Assembly: GCF_026735165.1 (NCBI RefSeq)
Contig: NZ_JAPQES010000006.1
Location: 1 to 64,000 of the forward strand
Source of the DNA: Clostridium ganghwense
Lineage (GTDB): Bacteria > Bacillota > Clostridia > Clostridiales > Clostridiaceae
Direction of reading: 5' to 3'
DNA: 64,000 bases
Position numbers and translations under genes: made by a program. Numbering within the stretch: the stretch's first letter is position 1; the number at the start of each line of letters is the position of its first letter. The notes beneath the pieces are model-generated. The model was not told the DNA's origin. It ran no database searches and saw only the letters and a list, made by a program, of their open reading frames with translations. Below, in pieces: positions 58,538 through 64,000 of the stretch.

Positions 58538-58607
58538 TAATCATTTTATAGAATTTTCAAATATATGAAATAGTATTATAATATAACACCATTTTCATAT
58601 CAAACTA

Positions 58608-58636
58608 TTTACAATACAATAATACTATGCTAATAT
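58608..58636 (+). promoter_or_regulatory. Promoter of the GNAT gene leader
   Basis: TTTACA (58608-58613), 17 bases, TAATAT (58631-58636) on the plus strand. Confidence 0.5.
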
Positions 58637-58642
58637 CCTAAA

Positions 58643-58752
58643 TAATAGTGAGTGTGCCTAGATTTTATCGAGCGGCACAGGGATGGTATCCTACACGTAG
58701 TAAATTTTAACCCTACGGAGTCGCTTTATATAAGTGATTCTGTAGGGTTTTA
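58643..58752 (+). promoter_or_regulatory. Structured leader with terminator, candidate unclassified riboswitch
   Basis: After the promoter the RNA can form TGTGCC/GGCACA, a small GGAT/ATCC hairpin, and CGTAG/CTACG, then a strong terminator (AACCCTACGGAGTCGCTT with AAGTGATTCTGTAGGGTT, about 58707-58748) with a T-run. The CGTAG/CTACG pairing would compete with the terminator stem, the layout of an on/off switch. I cannot match it to a known riboswitch class. Confidence 0.5.
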
Positions 58753-58774
58753 TTTTATGTAAGGGGGATTTTTT

Positions 58775-59608
58775 ATGAAAACTTCAATAAGATTACTTGA
58801 AAAAAAAGACACAAAAATTGTTATGCAATATTTAGAAAGAAATTCTATTGAAACTACATTTTTAATAGGAAACATATTTCAATTTGGGCTTGAAAATAAT
58901 CCAAATCTAAGGAGATGTGGCGATTATTATGGATATTTTGAAGATGGTAAATTAAAAGGTATTCTTCCTTTTTATAATTTAGGAAGCTGCATTCCTCACT
59001 TTGAAACACTAAATGCAGTACCTAATTTCATAGAAATTATGAAGAAAAAAGACTTTTTATATTTGTTAGGTATGGAAAAACTTATTAAGCCTTTATATGA
59101 AGGAATAAAAAATTATAAAAGTACAGTAGATTATTCTCAGGATAGCTACTATATAAATAAAGCTTTTGTTTCTTTTTCTTTAGAAGGTGCAATTATCAAA
59201 AATGCCAAAGATGTAAACAAACAATCTGCTGTTTCCTTTATTAAAGAAGCTAACTTAAAAGGATTTGGTAGAAAAATTGATACAGAAGAAGCTTTAAAAA
59301 TGTTATGTGAAAAAAGTGAAGAAGAAGATTGGGTATTCTTAATTAAGGATGAAAAAATAGTAGCTCAAGCTAATATTCAAACTTTTACTGAGGATATTAA
59401 CCAAATAGGTGGAGTATATACTTCTGAGGAACATCGTGGAAAAGGATACTGCAAAGCTATAGTATCTGAAATATGTAAAAGAATTATATTTAGAGATAAA
59501 ATGCCTACATTGATGGTAACTAAAAATAACACTCCTGCGGTAAGAGCATATTCTTCTCTTGGATTTACTCACTATGATGATTATCTTATTATACAGTTGA
59601 AAAATTAA
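58775..59608 (+). CDS. GNAT-family N-acetyltransferase
   Basis: The 277-residue protein has a C-terminal GNAT domain (about 145-277) with the acetyl-CoA-binding loop EEHRGKGYCKAIVSEI, and an N-terminal part that may be a second, degenerate GNAT domain (LLEKKDTKIVMQYLE, GYFEDGKLKGILPFYN). GNAT enzymes acetylate many substrates; the target is unknown. GGGGG precedes the ATG. It lies behind a structured leader and ends in a shared terminator. Confidence 0.85.
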   Translation: MKTSIRLLEKKDTKIVMQYLERNSIETTFLIGNIFQFGLENNPNLRRCGDYYGYFEDGKLKGILPFYNLGSCIPHFETLNAVPNFIEIMKKKDFLYLLGMEKLIKPLYEGIKNYKSTVDYSQDSYYINKAFVSFSLEGAIIKNAKDVNKQSAVSFIKEANLKGFGRKIDTEEALKMLCEKSEEEDWVFLIKDEKIVAQANIQTFTEDINQIGGVYTSEEHRGKGYCKAIVSEICKRIIFRDKMPTLMVTKNNTPAVRAYSSLGFTHYDDYLIIQLKN

Positions 59609-59639
59609 AGTATGCAGGAATTTAACTCCTGCATACTTT
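59607..59639. terminator. Bidirectional terminator between GNAT and the thiamine operon
   Basis: AAAGTATGCAGGA and TCCTGCATACTTT pair around a 7-base loop between convergent genes. Confidence 0.85.
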
Positions 59640-60392
59640 TTATAATGCATTCAATATTCTTCTTTTTATATCATTAAACTCTTTGGAAGTAACTACATCC
59701 TTATTATTTCTATTTTCAAGCTTAACTTCTATCTCGTCTTTTATTTTTGCTGGCTTATCAGATAATATATATATTCTATCTGATAAGAATATAGCCTCTT
59801 CAATGTCGTGAGTAATGAACAATACTGTGGAATTTAAGTTCTTAATTACATCTAAAAGCCAAAAGTGCATTTTGCTTCGAGTAATAGCATCTAAAGCTCC
59901 AAAAGGTTCATCAAGAAGCATTATATCCTTAGAAAACATATATGTTCTAAGCAATGCTGCTCTTTGTCTCATACCCCCTGATAGTTGATGTGGGTACTTT
60001 TCTTCAAAACCTTCAAGTCCAAAGTTCTTAAAATACTTAGCTGCCTTCTTCCTTGCAGCTTCTTTCTTTTCCCCTTTTAAAATTAGAGGCATAGCTGTAT
60101 TATCAATTATTTTTTTCCAAGGAAGTAGTAAATCTTTTTGATACATATAACTTACATGTCCAACCTTCCCTGTATAATTTTCTCCGTTTACTTCAATCTT
60201 TCCACTATCTGGTTTTAAAAGCCCTGATATTATATTGAAAATAGTACTCTTTCCACTCCCACTTGGTCCAAGTATACTTACAAACTCATTTTCTTTGACA
60301 TAAAAACTTACATCATCTATAACTGAAGTATTCTTGAAATCCTTTTTTATGTTTTCTACTCTCAGCTTTTTATTATTCTGGCAAATACTCAT
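59640..60392 (-). CDS. thiZ: Thiamine/pyrimidine ABC transporter ATP-binding protein (ThiZ-like)
   Basis: The 250-residue ATPase has Walker [10 protein letters not shown], signature [15 protein letters not shown], Walker [13 protein letters not shown] and the switch His of [10 protein letters not shown] prefer the ATG at 60392, which follows AAGAGG and overlaps the end of the binding-protein gene by 20 bases; the ATG at 60413 lacks such a site. As the last gene of the TPP-controlled operon it should power uptake of a thiamine precursor such as a pyrimidine; that is inferred from context and family. Confidence 0.88.
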   Translation of the reverse strand: MSICQNNKKLRVENIKKDFKNTSVIDDVSFYVKENEFVSILGPSGSGKSTIFNIISGLLKPDSGKIEVNGENYTGKVGHVSYMYQKDLLLPWKKIIDNTAMPLILKGEKKEAARKKAAKYFKNFGLEGFEEKYPHQLSGGMRQRAALLRTYMFSKDIMLLDEPFGALDAITRSKMHFWLLDVIKNLNSTVLFITHDIEEAIFLSDRIYILSDKPAKIKDEIEVKLENRNNKDVVTSKEFNDIKRRILNAL

Positions 60393-61392
60393 TTGTGAAA
60401 GCCTCTTTTGCATCCATATCTTTAGGTATTAATTGTTTTTTATAAAGGAATTGAGTGTAGTTATTCCAGACTTCATCTTTCATTTCTCCCCATCTTTTAG
60501 CATCTGCTTTATACTTATCTGCTAAATACTTTTGGCTAGCCACTGCAAGCTTTTCATCTATTTCTGGTGCAGCTTTTAATAATATCTTAGCAGATTCTTC
60601 AGGTTTCTCCATACAATACTCATAACCCTTAGTAGTAGCCTTTAAGAACTTTTTAGCAAGCTCGGGATCATTTTTAAGCGTATCCTCGTTTGCTATTATA
60701 ACTGGAGTATAATAATCCATTCTCTTATCTAATTTACCTAAATCTATATAATTAATAGGAAATCCTTTAAGTTCAGCTTCTATTCCTGTCCATCCATAGA
60801 AAATCCATTCAAAATCTACATTTTTCTTAGTAATTGTGAAGAAATCATCTGATCCTACATCTACCATTTTTAATTTAGAAAAATCTGCTCCATCTTTCTC
60901 CATTATAGCTTTTAATATTTGTTGCTCTGATGGTGAACCCCATCCACCATAAGTCTTACCAGCAAAATCCTTTGGTGATGTTATGTTCTTATCCTTTGGT
61001 GATGCAAACCCTGATGTATTGTGTTGTATAATAGCTGCAACAGCCTTTATAGGCAGTGGATTTTCAGCTGTTCTTGCAAAAGTCACCTGTTCTTGGTAGC
61101 TAATTCCAAACTCACCTTTTTTAGCTGCAATCAAATCAGCTGCTCCACCTTCTGATGGTTGAATTATATTTACGTCAAGTCCTTCTTCTGCATAATATCC
61201 TTTATCTTTTGCAACATAAAGACCAGTATGATTAGTATTAGGAACCCAATCTAGTATTACTGTTACCTTTTTTAATTCTTTTTTTGCTTCTGCAGCTTTG
61301 TTTTTATCTGCTGCTCCACTTCCAGCACAACCTACAAATAATGCTGCTGTAAGAGAAACTGCTGTGATTATTGATAAAATTCTTTTTTTCAT
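60373..61392 (-). CDS. thiY: Thiamine-pyrimidine ABC substrate-binding lipoprotein (ThiY/NMT1-like)
   Basis: The 339-residue protein has a lipoprotein signal (lipobox LFVGC, Cys about 22) and an NMT1/THI5-like binding fold ([31 protein letters not shown], at about 50-80). ThiY binds formylaminopyrimidine or related thiamine precursors outside the cell. The TPP riboswitch and the ThiX/ThiZ neighbours support this role; exact ligand not proven. Confidence 0.92.
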   Translation of the reverse strand: MKKRILSIITAVSLTAALFVGCAGSGAADKNKAAEAKKELKKVTVILDWVPNTNHTGLYVAKDKGYYAEEGLDVNIIQPSEGGAADLIAAKKGEFGISYQEQVTFARTAENPLPIKAVAAIIQHNTSGFASPKDKNITSPKDFAGKTYGGWGSPSEQQILKAIMEKDGADFSKLKMVDVGSDDFFTITKKNVDFEWIFYGWTGIEAELKGFPINYIDLGKLDKRMDYYTPVIIANEDTLKNDPELAKKFLKATTKGYEYCMEKPEESAKILLKAAPEIDEKLAVASQKYLADKYKADAKRWGEMKDEVWNNYTQFLYKKQLIPKDMDAKEAFTNEYLPE

Positions 61393-61406
61393 ATTTAGTA
61401 CCTCCT

Positions 61407-62168
61407 TTAATTTCTTCTATTCCATGGTGTTAATACATATTCTATTAAAAACAATATTCCAAAAAGAGCCATACTCAAAAGTATAATTATTAACGCTACA
61501 GCAAAAACCTTATCCATAGCGAAGGAATGCTTAACTCTCATCATATAGAAGCCAAGCCCTTCATTAGCTCCTACCCACTCTCCAATTACTGCTCCCATTA
61601 CACTATAAGTTGCAGCAATTCTAAGTCCTGAAAAAAAGTTAACCATTGAAGCTGGAAACTTTACGTTTTTAAAAATTTCAAGCTTATTTGCTCCCATAGA
61701 CTTTAAAAGATTAACCATATCTCTATCTACAGAATTTAGTCCATCCATAAGACTTATAACTATAGGAAAAAAACATACTAAAACTACTATAACTATCTTA
61801 GGTAATATTCCAAAGCCAAACCACATTCCAAATAAGGGAGCTAATATCACAGTCGGTATTGTTTGAGATACAACTAATATGGGATATATAGTTCTTCTTA
61901 TAACCTTAATATTATCCATAAGGATAGCTAAAACTACAGCTAAAATTATAGATATTATAAATCCCAACATAGCCTCCTTAAAAGTTGTATATATATGTCC
62001 TTTTATATTAGGAAGTATTTTAAATAATGATAAAATAACATCCGTAGGTGAAGGAAGTGTATATCTTTCTACAACTCCTTTGTCTACAACAATCTGCCAT
62101 ATTATTATTAAAATTATTTGAAATACTATTGGTATTGCCTTATTTCTTATATTTATACGTTTTTTCAT
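61407..62168 (-). CDS. thiX: Thiamine-precursor ABC transporter permease (ThiX-like)
   Basis: The 253-residue membrane protein has six hydrophobic segments and the BPD-transporter EAA-like loop ([29 protein letters not shown] around 164-192). It forms the membrane channel for the ThiY/ThiZ system. It overlaps the upstream thiamine-binding gene by 29 bases. Ligand specificity is not visible. Confidence 0.9.
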   Translation of the reverse strand: MKKRINIRNKAIPIVFQIILIIIWQIVVDKGVVERYTLPSPTDVILSLFKILPNIKGHIYTTFKEAMLGFIISIILAVVLAILMDNIKVIRRTIYPILVVSQTIPTVILAPLFGMWFGFGILPKIVIVVLVCFFPIVISLMDGLNSVDRDMVNLLKSMGANKLEIFKNVKFPASMVNFFSGLRIAATYSVMGAVIGEWVGANEGLGFYMMRVKHSFAMDKVFAVALIIILLSMALFGILFLIEYVLTPWNRRN

Positions 62169-62430
62169 TCATAGTCACGCCTTCAGGTTTGTAGTCTATT
62201 TTTACAATTGATATAACTCTAGCTGCTCCTTCATTTACACAAATATCTTGAGCTTTTTTTACTATTTCTAAAAGCTTGTCCAAGTCACCTTCCATTGTAG
62301 TTTCCATAGCACCAACCTCATATTTAACGTCACAAGAATCTATGTACTCAATAACCTTATCTACTACAGGATAAATTCTTTCTTCTTCTACTACAGGTAA
62401 AATTTGAAGACTTACATTGATATTTTGCAT
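62140..62430 (-). CDS. Thiamine-binding protein, MTH1187/YkoF family
   Basis: A 96-residue alpha-beta protein has the family start NVSLQILPVV and VIEYIDSCDVKYEVGAMETTMEGDLDKLLEIV (about 26-57). MTH1187/YkoF-type proteins bind thiamine or its precursor pyrimidine. It is the first gene behind the TPP riboswitch and overlaps thiX, so it belongs to the transporter operon. Confidence 0.85.
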   Translation of the reverse strand: MQNINVSLQILPVVEEERIYPVVDKVIEYIDSCDVKYEVGAMETTMEGDLDKLLEIVKKAQDICVNEGAARVISIVKIDYKPEGVTMNEKTYKYKK

Positions 62431-62527
62431 TTTTCTCTACCCTTTCTTTTGTTATTATTTTTTCCACAATACATGTATAAATAAACTTTTATTTTGTGGA
62501 TAATTCTTTTTCTTGTTAATATTAAAA

Positions 62528-62559
62528 AATCCCTTTGTCCTGAACAGAACAAAGGGATT
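62528..62559 (-). terminator. Expression-platform terminator of the TPP riboswitch
   Basis: AATCCCTTTGT and ACAAAGGGATT pair around a 10-base loop and are followed by TTTTTT on the minus strand, between aptamer and first gene, as in attenuating riboswitches. Confidence 0.85.
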
Positions 62560-62611
62560 AACTTAGCTTTACACAAACTTCACACAATTAAGTTTATAAA
62601 TTCAACTAATA

Positions 62612-62700
62612 TACTCCCTCCGCCGGTATTATCCAGTTCAGGTTATAAGGGTCGAAATCCGTTAATTTCCTCTCAGCCCATACATTGGCTCCCCTGTTTT
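62612..62700 (-). promoter_or_regulatory. TPP riboswitch aptamer (THI element)
   Basis: The minus strand shows the conserved aptamer elements in order: GGGGAGCC, GGCTGAGAGG, ACCCTTATAACCTGAACTGG, GATAATACCGGCGGAGGGA. It precedes a terminator and a thiamine-precursor uptake operon, so TPP should switch the operon off. Confidence 0.95.
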
Positions 62701-62726
62701 GTTATAATTATTTTTTCTATATATTC

Positions 62727-62755
62727 ATGTTACATGATGAAAATCTACCTGTCAA
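62727..62755 (-). promoter_or_regulatory. Candidate promoter of the thiamine operon
   Basis: TTGACA (62750-62755), 17 bases, TAACAT (62727-62732) on the minus strand, partly inside the 3' end of the TatD-like gene. Confidence 0.5.
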
Positions 62756-63512
62756 ACCCTTTTAGTAAATCCTTTTCATACACTAAGGTATTAAAATTTT
62801 CAAATACTATCTGTTTAATTTCTTCCTTTGAAATACCTTTTATTTCTGATAAATTACTTACAACTTTCTCAATCAATATAGGCATTCCTCTTTTACCACT
62901 AATCCATTCTTCTGCCCCTGGTCCATCAGTTTCAGTAAGTAATCTATTTAAAGGAATTTCCTGTGCAATAGCTGTAATCTTATCTGAATAAGAAATTTCA
63001 ACTCCTAAAGTAAAATAATAATTTCTACAAATCATATTTTTCAAAATATCTTTAGGACCAGAATACCAATGAATTATAGCATTTTCTATTTTATATTCAT
63101 CAAGCAAATCTAATATTTCTTGTTCTGCACCTTTAGTATGAAGGTTAACTACTTTATTCTGCTCCTTAGCTTTTTGCAGAAAAAAACTTAATACTTTTCT
63201 CTGAGCACCAAATTGAGCTTTATCTTTAACCCAATAAAAATCTAAACCTATTTCACCAATCATAGGTGTTTTATAAATATATTCTTCTATTGCATCTAGT
63301 CTATCTACATACTTCGCTGCATTCCATGGATGAATACCGAAAGTTGGTATTATAAATTTACTTTTTCTACTTATCTCTATATTTTTGATATAAGACGGTA
63401 TATCCATAGAATTATTTATAGTTATTATATTTTTGTCATCAATTTCTTTAATTGCTCTTTTTAGTTCATTATGTTTGTAATGATCTAAATGAGTATGGGC
63501 TTCAATAAACAT
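62745..63512 (-). CDS. TatD-family metal-dependent hydrolase
   Basis: The 255-residue TIM-barrel protein starts with the metal-binding EAHTHLDH and continues with GEIGLDFYW, VNLHTKGAE, IHWYSG and LTETDGPG, the TatD family pattern. TatD proteins are often 3'-5' DNases; this member is somewhat diverged, so the substrate is open. It is monocistronic and its 3' end overlaps the promoter of the thiamine operon. Confidence 0.88.
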   Translation of the reverse strand: MFIEAHTHLDHYKHNELKRAIKEIDDKNIITINNSMDIPSYIKNIEISRKSKFIIPTFGIHPWNAAKYVDRLDAIEEYIYKTPMIGEIGLDFYWVKDKAQFGAQRKVLSFFLQKAKEQNKVVNLHTKGAEQEILDLLDEYKIENAIIHWYSGPKDILKNMICRNYYFTLGVEISYSDKITAIAQEIPLNRLLTETDGPGAEEWISGKRGMPILIEKVVSNLSEIKGISKEEIKQIVFENFNTLVYEKDLLKGFDR

Positions 63513-63732
63513 TTTTTCACTCCTACCCCTTTTTACAACATCTATTTATATTTTATTATATCTCTTACAAACTGCATAATGCAGCCTATACGGGCTAAGT
63601 GTATTCTTTTATTTTTAATTTGTCAATTACACCCTTAAAATATTTAATGCTATTTTTTACAAATTTATGCTCCTAATTTAAATTAAGATGATAATATATA
63701 TATATATTTAAATTTAACTGGAGGTATATATA

Positions 63733-64000
63733 ATGAAATTAGTATGCATAGGAGATAGTTTAACCTTTGGATATGGTGTTAATAAAAATGAAAATTGGCT
63801 TCATCTTGTTAATGGTAAGTATAATATACAAACTATAAATAAGGGACTTAATGGTGATACAACTGCTGGTATGCTTTTTAGATTTTACGAAGATGTAATT
63901 TTAAACAAACCAGAATACGTCTTTATAATGGGTGGTACAAATGATTTTCTCATGAATTATTCCATTAAGAATGTTCAACAAAACATAAAAGAACTTATAA
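63733..64000 (+). CDS. GDSL/SGNH hydrolase, 5' part only
   Basis: The first 89 codons are present, beginning MKLVCIGDSLTFGYGV with the GDS nucleophile block, followed by NKGLNGDTT and GGTNDF, matching SGNH blocks I to III. Such enzymes hydrolyse esters or thioesters. GGAGG lies before the ATG. The catalytic Asp/His block is beyond the window. Confidence 0.9.
   Translation, partial: MKLVCIGDSLTFGYGVNKNENWLHLVNGKYNIQTINKGLNGDTTAGMLFRFYEDVILNKPEYVFIMGGTNDFLMNYSIKNVQQNIKELI

Larger units (their letters stand above)
58195..58774. other. 580-base gap holding hairpins, a second micro-ORF, two promoters and a structured leader
   Basis: The interval has no ordinary protein gene. It contains two strong palindromes, a 27-codon micro-ORF with its own promoter on the minus strand, and, on the plus strand, the promoter, structured leader and terminator upstream of the GNAT gene. 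These are listed separately. Confidence 0.8.

Noticed and set aside
58660-58720. Fluoride-riboswitch-like GGGATGGTATCC segment in the GNAT leader
   Set aside because: The first hairpin resembles the crcB motif, but the required pseudoknot partner downstream is absent and the gene is not a fluoride exporter.

Overview
This is an AT-rich Firmicutes chromosome segment, almost certainly Clostridium sensu stricto. The evidence is the sporulation genes (spoIIE, spoVT, spoVG, yabP, yabQ, a SpoIID-like protein, CsxC-like spore-surface proteins), a clostridial 16S rRNA start, a short [FeFe]-hydrogenase-like protein, and an H-NOX domain fused to a chemotaxis receptor, the architecture of the NO sensor SONO described in C. 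botulinum. The species cannot be fixed from this sequence alone.

Layout. (1) 1-635: the 5' end of a 16S rRNA gene on the minus strand, its leader and promoter, and a small MITE-like inverted-repeat element. (2) 636-38.1 kb: a long block of housekeeping genes, all on the minus strand: murD, glyS (behind a T-box), tRNA-Asn, then the order known from Bacillus subtilis between purR and lysS (purR-spoVG-glmU-prs-pth-mfd-prsA-spoVT-flippase-mazG-hup-rqcP-yabP-yabQ-divIC-S1 protein-spoIIE-tilS-hpt-ftsH ... coaX-dusB-greA-lysS). Insertions into that order are fhs with a hotdog thioesterase, a tandemly repeated fMet/Leu/Met tRNA cassette, and a two-component system beside an htrA gene broken by an in-frame stop. 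The only plus-strand item in the block is a candidate small RNA at 2.19-2.30 kb. (3) 38.3-50.4 kb: mixed strands: murC, a metal ABC transporter, small membrane proteins, tRNA-Pro, a group D-like [FeFe] hydrogenase homologue, PAP2 and HAD phosphatases, two radical-SAM proteins, a lipoprotein and a YkvI-type membrane protein. (4) 50.4-58.8 kb: the H-NOX chemoreceptor, a SpoIID/LytB protein, a BMP-type binding protein, and a spore-surface cluster (a Cys-poor and a Cys-rich CsxC-like paralogue, a small membrane protein, and two micro-ORFs with strong ribosome binding sites). (5) 58.6-64 kb: a GNAT protein behind an unidentified structured leader, a TPP-riboswitch-controlled thiamine/pyrimidine ABC operon, a TatD-type hydrolase and the start of a GDSL hydrolase.

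How the genes work together. The first 38 kb combine translation (glyS, lysS, tilS, dusB, pth, rqcP, tRNAs), nucleotide supply (prs, hpt, purR), cell-wall precursors (murD, glmU; murC just beyond), transcription-repair coupling (mfd, greA), protein quality control (ftsH, prsA, broken htrA) and sporulation. The accessory right half is dominated by environmental sensing and spore-surface functions. The items most worth a second look are the candidate sRNA with C-rich loops, the htrA nonsense codon, the hydrogenase-like protein, the H-NOX domain with a complete O2-binding-type pocket, the repeated tRNA cassette, the micro-ORFs, and the GNAT leader RNA.
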